Of a stretch of DNA of 64,000 bases, positions 31,551 to 41,199 are shown piece by piece. The position numbers and the translations under genes were made by a program. Origin of the DNA: Marsupella aquatica (Eukaryota; Marchantiophyta); contig OZ316892.1 in assembly GCA_973895155.1 (NCBI GenBank), positions 30,256,001-30,320,000 of the forward strand, written 5' to 3'. Every line of letters begins with the position of its first letter. Positions within the stretch are counted from its first letter, which is position 1. The notes beneath the pieces are model-generated. The model worked only from the letters and a program-made list of their open reading frames with translations, was not told the origin of the DNA and searched no databases.

Positions 31551-33098
31551 GAAGGTCATATGCTAGGGCAATGTCCTACTTGGTTGGCAGGCCTGGCCGC
31601 AAATCATAAACTTTTGCCGGTCAAGATCTTACTGCCAGGTACTACCCCCGGAGGAGTTCAAATCAACCACATCGAACAAGGATGGCAAGAGGATGTTGAG
31701 GCAGAGTTCGTACCATCTGATGATGAGGCCGAAGCCCTATCAACCTTCTCAGAAGAGGATTTAGATCATGATTGCTACCGGGTCTCTACTCGATCTACCA
31801 GAAGGAAGGAAAGGTGGGATGGGCTGGCCAAAAATAAAGGGAAGGTTACGGAGGAAAAGATTGACTCTTTGTCAACATCAATGGAAGGAGAAGGGAGGGC
31901 TCCGGCAATACAGGTAAGCCATGAGCCCACCAGTGAACCCAATCCTTCACAAGATAGCGACTTCAATCGAGATCATCCTAAGTTGTTCTACCCCTCTGTT
32001 ACGGCTAGTGTTAAGGAACAACTAAGAGAATTAGAAACCCTAGAGAATACCAAAGCCATTGCCAAGGATGTAAAACGAGCAAAAGCATTGTTTGCTTCGG
32101 AGGACCCAACAGCTGTGGAGACTAGCGTGGCAAAACTGGCCGAATCCAAGACGGAGACACCACCAGAGGAGAAGCCGATTGTTCCCTATGACCTGGCTAA
32201 AGATGTACTAGAATCTAGAGTCTCGGCAACAGTAGGTCAACTATTGAAAAATAGCCCGTACTTCCGGAAGCAATTAAGGAAGGCTATTCTCGGCAAGCCG
32301 AGATTACCCAAGGTAGCAACCAGATCCGACGTACTAATGATAGAAGAAGATCAAGGAGCCCCAACATTACCATTAATGATTCAAGGAGAATTATTACTAC
32401 GGGTACCCATCGATGGAGGATCAGGGGTATGTATTATGATTGATTCAACAGCAAAAGGGTGGGGTCTAACACCGGAGATGATTGGAAGAGTGTTGAACAT
32501 GGCCAATGGATATCAGGTCATTCCCACGGGAGTGTTAACCGACATCAAGACAGAGATAGGAGGTACCTTCTTTAGCATTAACTATGTAGTAATGAAGCCA
32601 GTAAATCCTACGTCATTCCGGCTATTGATTGGTAGGCCATGGCTGTACCTAGCCGAGGTAATAGAAGATTGGGGTAAAAAGCAGTTCACTTTTGGGACCC
32701 CCTCTATCACGGTATCCTGGGACACTAAGGATGACCGTAGGAAAAGCATAAGGGAAGTAGATGGGTACGACAGTGGACTGGAGTCAGCCGATGAAGTACG
32801 TTGGTTAGAATGCCTCACTGACCTAACCGAAGAAAGTGTCTTTGGACCAGAGGTACCCCCCAGTGGATTATGGCAAGAACCAATGGAAGGTGACTTGGAA
32901 GAAGAAGACGAAGAGGTCGAGGACTGCTTTACAATAGAATCCACCTTTTTAGCTGCAATTCCGGAGGAAGTAAAGGATGTAGACCAATTGGATGAAACGG
33001 CTAAGTGGGGAGCAGTAGCAGGGACAGTGGGTTTTTTGCAGGCGTTGTGGCAAAGCCGGCAGGGTTCACAACGCCATCGATCATCGGCAAGGAATTAA
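31551..33098 (+). CDS. Family A protease ORF, continuing gag in frame
   Basis: The same frame as gag resumes straight after the TAG, completing zinc knuckle 3, and runs 512 codons from the first ATG at 31560. After an acidic linker come DVLMIEEDQGAPTLPL and the retropepsin-like domain: active-site motif VPIDGGSGVCIM, then VIPTGVL, and LLIGRPWL near its end. The DGG form replaces the D-T/S-G of retroviruses, as in many plant gypsy elements. The ORF overlaps the RT frame by 94 bases (33005-33098) in the -1 relation. Confidence 0.88.
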   Translation, partial: EGHMLGQCPTWLAGLAANHKLLPVKILLPGTTPGGVQINHIEQGWQEDVEAEFVPSDDEAEALSTFSEEDLDHDCYRVSTRSTRRKERWDGLAKNKGKVTEEKIDSLSTSMEGEGRAPAIQVSHEPTSEPNPSQDSDFNRDHPKLFYPSVTASVKEQLRELETLENTKAIAKDVKRAKALFASEDPTAVETSVAKLAESKTETPPEEKPIVPYDLAKDVLESRVSATVGQLLKNSPYFRKQLRKAILGKPRLPKVATRSDVLMIEEDQGAPTLPLMIQGELLLRVPIDGGSGVCIMIDSTAKGWGLTPEMIGRVLNMANGYQVIPTGVLTDIKTEIGGTFFSINYVVMKPVNPTSFRLLIGRPWLYLAEVIEDWGKKQFTFGTPSITVSWDTKDDRRKSIREVDGYDSGLESADEVRWLECLTDLTEESVFGPEVPPSGLWQEPMEGDLEEEDEEVEDCFTIESTFLAAIPEEVKDVDQLDETAKWGAVAGTVGFLQALWQSRQGSQRHRSSARN

Positions 33099-35020
33099 AT
33101 ACCAAGGGATCGACATACAAGCCGATTACGAGGGCAGAACAAATTGAGGCCCTATTAGAAGCCGAGAGAGCACAGCGGCCTGACTCTCAGGAGCAAGAGG
33201 TGGATGAGATGGACAGACACAATCCAGAGCCAAGGCAGGAAGGGGAGCCGACCACCAATTCAAAACTGGATAGACCGGCAAGGGGACAATCTATGGACAC
33301 CAAGGAAGGGACCGACTCGGCTAGTCCAGCCGAGATTCCAGTTTATGGAGGTATGAGATTGGAGAGACTGGAAGCCGAACTGGACCCGAATTTGAAGAAG
33401 CAGATTAATATGATCCAAGCACGGCAATATCGGAAGCTCGACTTAGGAGAGGGAAGAGAACTGAACTTAGGGAGAAACCTAGCACCTGAGCTCGAGAAAG
33501 AGATCAGTGACTTATTGATTGAATTTCAGGATGTGTTTGCATGGAGTCACCAAGATCTAAAGGGAGTAGATCCAACACTAGGGGAACATCGAATTGATCT
33601 CATGTTAGGAGCCAAATCATTTCGACAACCAATTCGAAGGATGAACCCGAAGTATTCCCTGCTGGTCAAAATGGAAATCGACAAACTAGTGGAAGCTGGA
33701 TTCATCACTCCAGTCCTGCATTCAGACTGGGTGTCTCCAATTGTGATAGTTCCCAAGAAAGCTGGACCCGATGGTAAACCCAAGATCCGGGTTTGTCAGG
33801 ATTACAGGAAGCTGAATGAAGCAACATTAAAAGACCATTTTCCTTTACCGTTTACTGATATGGTACTAGACATGGTAGCCAGTCATGAACTATATTCATT
33901 CATGGATGGGTACTCTGGTTATAACCAAATCAGGATTCGGCAGGAAGACCAAATCAAGACGGCCTTCATCACGGAATGGGGGATCTATGTCTTCAATCGT
34001 ATACCGTTTGGACTCTGCAACGCACCAGCTATGTTTCAACGATTAATGGTGAACATTTTTCATGATTACTTGAGAAAGTTCATGGAAATCTTCATTGATG
34101 ACTTTGCAGTATTCGGGAAGGCATCGAAACATGCTAAATACCTCAGGAAAACCTTCATGAGATGTAGAGAGGTGGGTCTCAAGTTACACCCAGATAAATG
34201 TTTCTTTGCAGTAACCGAGGGGGTGCTACTAGGTCACAAGGTATCAAGGAAGGGCATTGAGATTGACAAAGGTAAGCTAGCAGTATGGCTAGATATCATG
34301 CAACCTAAGAACATAAAGGATGTAAGATCCTTCTTGGGATGCATTGGTTACTATCGCCGGTTCATCAAGGATTTTGCCAAGCTAGCTTTACCATTAACCA
34401 ACATGCTCAAGGCAGGAGCAGACTTCGAACCCACACCCGAACGAGTCACAACGGTGGTAGAATTGAAGCAGATGTTAGTAGAGGCCCCAATCATGATAGC
34501 ACCGGACTGGAACAAAGATTTTCATGTTTTTGTAGATGTCTCGGGCTTCTGTATCGGCTCAGTACTAAGTCAGTTGGATGAGAAAGGAAGGGACCATCCC
34601 ATATACTTCGCAAGCCGTCAGCTTGCCGATGCCGAACGGAACTACTCCACCACAGAGAGAGAAGCATTAGGAGTCATTTATTCTTGTAAAAAGTTTAGAC
34701 ATTATTTACTAGGGTACAAGGTAATCTTTCATACCGATCATGAAAGTTTGAAGTACCTAGTCAATAAGTCGGACCTTACAGGCAGAGTAGCAAGATGGAT
34801 TTTGCTATTACAGGAGTTTGACTATGAGCTGAGGATCAAGCCGGGAAAGTTACACGCCAATGCCGACTTCTTTTCAAGGATCACAGGTGAACCTGCCACG
34901 GATTGCATCGATGATCGATTCCCCGACGAGGAGCTATTCGTTGTGGAAATAGCTGATACATGGTACCCTGAGATTTTACAATTTCTCAGCACTTCCAGAT
35001 TACAGCCAGGATTAAGCTGA
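33005..35020 (+). CDS. pol: Family A RT-RNase H, integrase deleted
   Basis: The open frame begins after a TAA at 33002-33004, has no ATG near its start, and lies -1 to the protease frame, so expression probably needs a frameshift. RT: WVSPIVIVPKKAGPDGKPK, RVCQDYRKLN, YSGYNQIRIR, FGLCNA and the catalytic FIDDFAVFG. RNase H: FVDVSGFC, TEREALG, HTDHESLKYL, ANADFFSR. After SRLQPGLS the gene stops at 35020 because an internal deletion joins it to accessory ORF A sequence. No integrase exists in this copy, so it could move only with help. Confidence 0.92.
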   Translation: MGSSSRDSGFFAGVVAKPAGFTTPSIIGKELNTKGSTYKPITRAEQIEALLEAERAQRPDSQEQEVDEMDRHNPEPRQEGEPTTNSKLDRPARGQSMDTKEGTDSASPAEIPVYGGMRLERLEAELDPNLKKQINMIQARQYRKLDLGEGRELNLGRNLAPELEKEISDLLIEFQDVFAWSHQDLKGVDPTLGEHRIDLMLGAKSFRQPIRRMNPKYSLLVKMEIDKLVEAGFITPVLHSDWVSPIVIVPKKAGPDGKPKIRVCQDYRKLNEATLKDHFPLPFTDMVLDMVASHELYSFMDGYSGYNQIRIRQEDQIKTAFITEWGIYVFNRIPFGLCNAPAMFQRLMVNIFHDYLRKFMEIFIDDFAVFGKASKHAKYLRKTFMRCREVGLKLHPDKCFFAVTEGVLLGHKVSRKGIEIDKGKLAVWLDIMQPKNIKDVRSFLGCIGYYRRFIKDFAKLALPLTNMLKAGADFEPTPERVTTVVELKQMLVEAPIMIAPDWNKDFHVFVDVSGFCIGSVLSQLDEKGRDHPIYFASRQLADAERNYSTTEREALGVIYSCKKFRHYLLGYKVIFHTDHESLKYLVNKSDLTGRVARWILLLQEFDYELRIKPGKLHANADFFSRITGEPATDCIDDRFPDEELFVVEIADTWYPEILQFLSTSRLQPGLS

Positions 35021-35627
35021 ATGGCTTCTTCTGGAACACCTGCACCAACCCGCACATAGGAGAGATGATCGACTTCTTGCGGGTGACCATGCATTGTAAC
35101 TTGCCGAGGGCAGAGATCGGCAAGGCACAGGTCTATCTGGCAGAGAGGCCAGACCCAAGCCGGGACTACAACGGGTACCTCCTCAACCAATTGAAGAAGA
35201 TCTTAAAGGAGGAGCAGCAGGTAATCGGCATGGGGAGCGTGTCGCGGCTTGGCTATCACATGCCGCTGTTGTGCCGGTATGCCAGAGGTCAGACTTTTGC
35301 CCCAGTACTTCCCCTACAGGTAAGGGCACCCGAGGAAGCTCCAACGCCGAGGCCGTTGGCTGAGAAGCCTCAACCACCTGTTAGCCCTACGATCGAGCAG
35401 GTGTTTAGGCCCAGGAAGGAGGACTTGCCGATGCAGCAACCAGGCATGCAGAGTCTGCTGAAACTACTGGAGAAAGAAAAGAGATCGGCATCGGCAACAA
35501 CAACGGCAACGGCAACAATGCAGGACACTACGACAGAGGTAGGCCTACACCGGCTCACAAGAGAAAACCCCTTTGCTGGAGACAAGGAGAGAATCAGGCC
35601 GGAATCCAAGCCAGGTGTTCGAATGTG
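35021..35627 (+). pseudogene. Second copy of accessory ORF A globular domain fragment
   Basis: Nearly identical to about 26629-27237. It starts in mid-domain at NGFFWNT and ends in the linker. The joint with RNase H shares a short GAATGGC microhomology. This deletion joint suggests that, in the intact family, the accessory ORF lies downstream of pol. Confidence 0.85.
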
Positions 35628-35975
35628 CCTCCAGTTCCCCCATGTCGGTTGGAGACTCACTTCTCCTTGCCGACTCTTCTTCTGGTATGTCTTCTTCGAT
35701 GCCACTTTCCGTTACGGAGCTACTAGCTCTTTCTGCCCCTCTCAGTCGCTGTGTATCATGCCACCCGACGAGCTGCTGTAGACGAGCTCTCTCGTTGAAT
35801 CGCTCTTTCTTCCCTTGGTGTAGGTTAAGTCATTACCTACACTTTCTTCCTATCTTCATATCTCATGGCTTAAGAAATGCCCCCTCCATCTAGCGCCAAA
35901 AATGTGGCGCGTCCCATGGCTCCCCAAACCCAAGAAACCCCCCTGCGCAGGCCGATTCCCGCAGGTTTCATCCTC
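35628..35975 (-). pseudogene. Inverted gag start, primer binding site and LTR end of family A
   Basis: Reverse complement of about 29975-30316. It contains, in minus orientation, the LTR end, the TGGCGCTAGATGG primer site and the first 70 or so gag codons, with some small changes. It ends at a 10-bp palindrome (35964-35988) that joins it to the protease copy. Confidence 0.85.
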
Positions 35976-35985
35976 GGCGGATGAA

Positions 35986-36669
35986 ACCAGATCCGACGTG
36001 CTGATGATAGAAGAAGATCAAGGAGCCCCAGCATTGCCATTAATGATTCAAGGAGAAATATTACTGCGGGTACCTATTGATGGAGGATCTGGGGTATGTA
36101 TTATGATTGATTCAACAGCAAAAGGATGGGATCTAACACCGGAGATGACTGGAAGAGTGTTAAACATGGCCAATGGGTATCAGGTCATTCCCACGGGAGT
36201 GTTAACCGGCATCAAGACTGAGATAGGAGGAATCTTCTTTAGCATTAACTATGTAGTAATGAAGCCAGTAAACCCTACGTCGTTCCGACTATTAATTGGC
36301 AGGCCATGGCTCTACCTAGCCAAGGTAATAGAAGATTGGGGTAAGAAGGAGTTCACTTTTGGGACCCCCTCTATCACAATATCCTGGGACACTAAGGATG
36401 ACTGTAGGAAAAGCATCAGGGAAGTAGATGGGTACGAAAGTGGACTGGAGTCAGCCGATGAAGTACATTGGCTAGAATGTCTCACTGACCTAACCGAAGA
36501 AAGTGTGTTTGGACCGGAAGTGCTCCCCAGCGGACTATGGCACAAACCTATGGAGAGTAACCTGGAGGAAGGTGAAGAAGAGACCAAGGATTGCTTTGCC
36601 ATAGAGTCAACATTTTTAGCTTCAATTCCGGAGGAGACACAGGAGGCGGATCGGCTACATGAAATGGCT
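35986..36669 (+). pseudogene. Second copy of family A protease, interrupted by element C
   Basis: Homologous to about 32320-33000: VPIDGGSGVCIM, LNMANGYQVIPTG and LLIGRPWLYL are all present, followed by the acidic linker. At 36665-36669 (TGGCT) it is interrupted by element C and resumes at 50218. The open frame reads into element C to 36726. Confidence 0.9.
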
Positions 36670-38059
36670 TGTCGTATAGTGCTAAGTATCAAAAGTGACT
36701 CTCCTCACCTAAAACCAGGGTTTTGATCCCTTTAAGAACAGATTTCAGAATGAATTGTATAACTTTTATCACTCCGAGTGATTTAGAGTCTTGAGCTCTA
36801 TGTTGACTTCACTTCTCAATAAAAAAATCGAATAAACAAACAACAAAGTAACTGAACTTCTGATTTATGAATTAGAGAAGAAATGAGTAAGGATTTAGAG
36901 ACTACAAGCTGCTACTGCCACTCCTTCAGAAAGGATTTGGGCTTAGTATAGACATGAAATCTATCTCATAATTCATCCATCTCACTCTTCAAAACACAAA
37001 GGTTAATGATAATGGAATTCTCAATCTGATGAAGCAGAAGCTTTCTGATTGCAAATGAATGATATGATTTAAAATGCCGTCAACATGGTTTGACATCAGC
37101 GATACGCAATTCAGTCAAACTCTAAACCATATTCCAGAATCAAAGCAACAGTACTAACTACTCTGAGAATCAGAATTTACTTCTCATTTATCATTAACTA
37201 TTCTTGAATTGGCTAGCGAATCCCGACTCTGCAAGCAAGCCTAGCAGTGAATTCAATACGAGTTTCAGAAATCTGCAACTGAATTCAATCACCACAGGAA
37301 TCTCTTGAATTCAATCTTAACTTCAATCAATATAGCTTTACTTCCATACAAAACACTCACAGCATGCCTTGTTACAATGGAAGGAGGAGAAAACTATTCA
37401 GAAGACTCAATTCTGAATACAGTATTAACTCTATTTCTCTCTACTTCAAATGAGCATTCTACTCTGTCTTATAAGTGCTGGAATCCTAAAATGGAGGAGG
37501 TAAGAACAGTCGTGCCTTTCCAAGCTTAAAACTAAACAAGGGAGAAGCACAGCATAAGTACTTCAACAAGGGTGGTAGAATACTACTTTACTAGTAATCT
37601 ACTTCAAAAACTAAGTGTTGAGCGGACGCTGCTAGAAGCGTCGGGAGAATCTGGACGCTGCTAGAAGCGTCTTAAGTAAAACCAACGGACGCTGCTCACA
37701 CTGCTCACAGCGTCAATACTAGGGTGGACGCTGCTCACAGCGTCGTGTGTTGAAGCTGACGCTTTCCACAGCGTCGGTCGAAATCCTCATAGAGTCTTGG
37801 TGGCGGTCGGGCACTGCCAAAAGCGTCATGAGGAGGTTGGACGCTTCCGCAGCGTCTTGAGTAAAAGAAACGGGCGCAGGTCACAGCGTCGGGCAAAGTA
37901 CACTAGGAATCGTCAGGAAAGCCGGAGATGTCAAATATTTCTATAAGTGTCCAGAACAAGTAAATGTTGGCCGGAAGGTGTCTAAAGTGTAAGTAAATCT
38001 TGTGATATGCTAAAAATAAACAAGTTTCCAGAAAAAATTGCAGGGACACCCATACCACA
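36670..38059 (-). repeat. Element C 3' LTR
   Basis: 1390 bp, the same as 48828-50217 apart from about six substitutions. It holds at least seven GACGCT...AGCGTC palindromes at 37625-37890. A plus-strand (antisense) frame of 74 codons, identical in both LTRs, lies at 37305-37529 and is probably chance. Confidence 0.95.
37625..37890. repeat. Hairpin minisatellite GACGCT(N)AGCGTC
   Basis: About eight units, each a 6-bp inverted repeat with a 4-8 nt loop, such as GACGCTGCTCACAGCGTC, spaced 25-45 bp apart; some are degenerate. The same array is in the other LTR at about 49783-50048. Confidence 0.9.
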
Positions 38060-38077
38060 TAGCCCTCCACTTAAATT
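38060..38077 (-). promoter_or_regulatory. 3' polypurine tract of element C
   Basis: The minus strand reads AATTTAAGTGGAGGGC, then TA, directly before the LTR. This is the expected plus-strand primer position. Confidence 0.8.
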
Positions 38078-38136
38078 TCGCCGTGTCCCCACAAGACATG
38101 ACCGAATTGAATCAGAAGCGAGTGACATGTTCTTCA

Positions 38137-38625
38137 TTAATAATATTCTGGCTTAATAATCCAAGTAGTGCTCAAAATCATTGACGGGAGTTGGGAGATA
38201 TCCGAATCCAGAATATAAAAATCGAGGTCATGGAATTCTTCTCCGATCTGTATTGGGACTCCTTTAACTCTTCCCCAAAGATTAATGATTCGTCCATCGA
38301 TTGATATCTGAGCAGATATCGGTTGTACTTCTTGATGAACAAATTGCTGGCACAGTCTGTGGGAGAGGAAATTAATTCGAGAGCCTGGATCAATAACAAA
38401 GTGTTGAATAGCATGTCCTCCCAGTTTGATCTTGCCTTCAAAGGAATGTTGGAAAGCACGGGGTAAAGAATTCCAACAATCCATAGTAGCTTTGATGTCC
38501 CACATGAGCAGATAAATATCAATTCGAAGGAGAAAGAAGGAAACAATTGCAGGATGCTGCAAAAGTAACGGCTTATATACATATAAATGACAACACCGTT
38601 TGATATCTCTCATAAATGGTGTCCT
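38137..38625 (-). CDS. Second retropepsin-like domain, in frame after the accessory ORF stop
   Basis: This frame is continuous with the accessory ORF except for one TGA at 38626-38628; the first ATG is four codons later at 38613 (158 codons). The core reads FEGKIKLGGHAIQHF, VIDPGSRINFLS, then ISIDGRIINLWGRVKGVPI, and finally LDFYILDSD and SMILSTTWI. This order (hydrophobic-hydrophobic-D-x-G-S, a D-GR strand, a GxVxxVPI strand, and an ILxxxWI end) parallels the retropepsin fold, including the D-G-S active site and the ILGRPWL-like end. The DPGS form is unusual. It may be a degenerate or regulatory protease copy. Confidence 0.6.
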   Translation of the reverse strand, partial: RTPFMRDIKRCCHLYVYKPLLLQHPAIVSFFLLRIDIYLLMWDIKATMDCWNSLPRAFQHSFEGKIKLGGHAIQHFVIDPGSRINFLSHRLCQQFVHQEVQPISAQISIDGRIINLWGRVKGVPIQIGEEFHDLDFYILDSDISQLPSMILSTTWIIKPEYY

Positions 38626-41199
38626 TCAAATCTGTGTCCTAGATAAAACACCTTGAATAATCACATCCGGATAAGAAGGAATAATAGGTAGGAACGCTAA
38701 ACACCTAAGCGACTTGAACCCTTGGGAAGCCGGTAGCATACATTGTTTTGTAATCAACTGCTCCCTTAGCTTAACAAGCTTCTTCTCATATTTAATTGGA
38801 ATAGCAAACCCACCAGGACAAACCCAAACATAGTATGGATAGGGCCATGGAATTTCCGGCACAAGGGGCGGAAATGGAGCTTGAGCTCGTCGAAGCATAT
38901 ACACCCAACACCAAATTTCGAACTCCGAAAACTTATGTCGTCTGTCCTTATCAATGGGAGGAACCGCCTTCCCAGGTTCATATGTGCGAATCAAACTACG
39001 AATCCTCGGATGGGATGTCATTGGCAAAATCTGCTGCTGCTGCAAAATGCTCTCCATCTCCAGATGTCGAAAAGCTACTCGAAAATGTTTCTTCTCCCAC
39101 CTGTGAATTGAAGCCAAATTAGGGATAGGATTTCGGGGTGGCAAATCCACTGTATGCCGAAGTCGAGGAGGTACTCTGATAATGCGAGGGTCTTCGTCTT
39201 CTTCTCCATCACTTGGTGCTCCTATCCAACGGAAAATTACATCTGGCATAGCGGAAGGAATCACTGACTCCTTAACTGGTCGAATTGGCAATGTAACAGG
39301 AGACGAAGGAGCAGAAGGTTCGGGCTCCAGTGGTTCAAATTCTTCTCTTGCAACAGTAGCTGGTTGATCTGCAATGGGATGCATTGGTACTAAAACAGGA
39401 AGTTCTTCTTTAAAATTATCGCTAGGTAAAGAGACTTCCTGGTTAGTTCGATCTGTCAAAAGTACAGGAAGGGGTAGCTCGTCTGTTCCGATAGGTGCTT
39501 CTCCCTGTTCAAAATCCTGGGAAGATGCTTCAGGAAAGATCTGTCGACTGATAGCATGGCGCAACCGTTTCCAAGATTTTCGAGTATACGTCACTGAAAA
39601 CTCCTCCCGAATGTTTTTATCCTCGTTTGTAGCCAATGAAACTGGTGCTGAGCTGGTTGTCGAAGCGGGTGTCTCGGGTACCAATATGGGTACAGATATA
39701 CCCATATTACCAGATACCTGATTGCGACTCGGAAAACCAGCAGAGCCTCCTTCAATCAACTCATCTTCAGGAGAAACCCATTTTACAGGCGGAAATGAAG
39801 GAGCTCCTATCGCGGCTATTGCCTCATCTAATTCCTTAGTTATATCCAAAGGAATCGATATGAGTGAACCAGGTGTAGACCAGGCAGGGTATCTTGCGAC
39901 AGATTGGGGAGAAGTCACTGGTTCACCTACTTCGTCTATATCCACAATTGCATCCTCCGAATCAACTTTAACCAGCTTCACAATTTCTGAGCTTAATATT
40001 TCTGACTCCTGGACCAGAGGGATTTCACCTATATTTGGGCTAGAACTAAGAGAGTCGGACGAATCATACTCCTGTAAAGCCTGCAAAGCATCACTATTTG
40101 CCTCTATGGGAACCAAAACAGGGGTAGAAGTAAATCCATCATACTCGTCCTCAGCAGTAGAATGTTGAAGAGGTTCCCCTGAAAAACCTTCTTCATCCAC
40201 CCTCACCTCATCTTCAACATTCATCCGAGAAGCAGAATTATCCTGATCAACATCATAAATAGGCTCGGCAGCACAAGGTGAACACGAGAGTCGAGGTGAC
40301 ATAGAATGCTCCAACCCTGTTGGCATTGCTGAAGGAACATCTTCGGCAACTTGAGCCTCTCTTGGTTGGTGAAGAATCGGATCGTCACTCCCTTCAGCTG
40401 ATGCTCTTGTCTCTTTCAATTTCCGAACTTCACCCACCAGTTCAGGTTCCTCACAGTCGAGTATTGCACATAGCTCTACCACTGTGGAATTGGCTCGGAC
40501 TTCTCGTACTTCAGGCATATAATTTGCTTCACCGGTAGATGCTCTCTGATTGTTGCGATAAAAATCTTTTTCCAAGACAAGCAGACAGTCATACTTATGG
40601 TAAATGTGAGCTAAATAAGGGGCCAAGTAGGTACACCTTATTTTCCCCGTTTTCAGCCTGCTACGAAAATTTTTGACCTGAGTATGAATTACTCGGTGCA
40701 AAACCTTCGTCCAATTGATAGACTGCGTCTGTTCTAATGAACAGATCACCGTTGCAGCGAACGAAAGAGTGATGCGCGTCTGGCTTTCTGGGTAGAAAAT
40801 TGGTGCCAGAAATCGAAATAGACGCTGCAGAGAATTATCTAAGCAGTCCGCCGCTAGCCATCCATTCCGCCTCTTGAAAGATCCTGGAGCGAAGAAGGAT
40901 TCTACATAAACCCGAGGCTCACAATCAACCCTCTGTAAATCCTCGCCCTCCATCGGCGTCGAATAGACCTTCGCTATGAGCGCTTCAGTCCAAACACTGG
41001 GACGCGAGCGCACACCAATCCTTTCTTCAGCGTCCCAGACACCTTGATCGATAAGGCTGAATTCGCAAATCTTCCAAGGAAGTTGAAGCAGCTTCTTCAA
41101 GCCCATTTTTGCCAGAGCCGTCTTCAACTGCCGCCTATGCACTGCATTCGATGGAATGTCTGCGAGTATTGGTCGCGTCGTCAGCTCAGTCTCCGCCAT
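38626..41199 (-). CDS. Element C accessory ORF, 857 aa
   Basis: The ATG at 41199 follows a 345-bp non-coding gap after pol. Residues about 20-215 form a globular domain: MGLKKLLQLPWKIC, RPSVWTEALIAKVYSTP, NGWLAADC, LFRFLAPIFYPESQTRI, NWTKVLHRVIHTQVKNF, YLAPYLAHIYHKYDCL. It clearly matches the ORF at 53091-54626 and more distantly the PF20167-like domains of families A and B. Residues about 230-690 are acidic, Ser/Pro-rich and probably disordered. The C-terminal 170 residues are folded-looking and Trp/Pro/Tyr-rich (WCWVYMLRRAQAPFPPLVP). No signal peptide, no membrane segment and no envelope-like features. Its function is unknown. It ends at TGA, with a protease-like domain beyond. Confidence 0.85.
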   Translation of the reverse strand: MAETELTTRPILADIPSNAVHRRQLKTALAKMGLKKLLQLPWKICEFSLIDQGVWDAEERIGVRSRPSVWTEALIAKVYSTPMEGEDLQRVDCEPRVYVESFFAPGSFKRRNGWLAADCLDNSLQRLFRFLAPIFYPESQTRITLSFAATVICSLEQTQSINWTKVLHRVIHTQVKNFRSRLKTGKIRCTYLAPYLAHIYHKYDCLLVLEKDFYRNNQRASTGEANYMPEVREVRANSTVVELCAILDCEEPELVGEVRKLKETRASAEGSDDPILHQPREAQVAEDVPSAMPTGLEHSMSPRLSCSPCAAEPIYDVDQDNSASRMNVEDEVRVDEEGFSGEPLQHSTAEDEYDGFTSTPVLVPIEANSDALQALQEYDSSDSLSSSPNIGEIPLVQESEILSSEIVKLVKVDSEDAIVDIDEVGEPVTSPQSVARYPAWSTPGSLISIPLDITKELDEAIAAIGAPSFPPVKWVSPEDELIEGGSAGFPSRNQVSGNMGISVPILVPETPASTTSSAPVSLATNEDKNIREEFSVTYTRKSWKRLRHAISRQIFPEASSQDFEQGEAPIGTDELPLPVLLTDRTNQEVSLPSDNFKEELPVLVPMHPIADQPATVAREEFEPLEPEPSAPSSPVTLPIRPVKESVIPSAMPDVIFRWIGAPSDGEEDEDPRIIRVPPRLRHTVDLPPRNPIPNLASIHRWEKKHFRVAFRHLEMESILQQQQILPMTSHPRIRSLIRTYEPGKAVPPIDKDRRHKFSEFEIWCWVYMLRRAQAPFPPLVPEIPWPYPYYVWVCPGGFAIPIKYEKKLVKLREQLITKQCMLPASQGFKSLRCLAFLPIIPSYPDVIIQGVLSRTQI

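Noticed and set aside
37305-37529. 74-codon plus-strand frame, identical at 49463-49687
   Set aside because: It is antisense inside the LTRs and duplicated only because the LTRs are; no motif or start signal.
37625-37890. Palindromic repeats as a CRISPR array
   Set aside because: Spacing and spacers are irregular and partly repeated, and the array is inside a retrotransposon LTR.
38626-41199. Envelope-like protein of a retrovirus-like element
   Set aside because: No signal peptide, transmembrane helix or fusion-peptide pattern; mostly acidic disordered sequence with globular ends.
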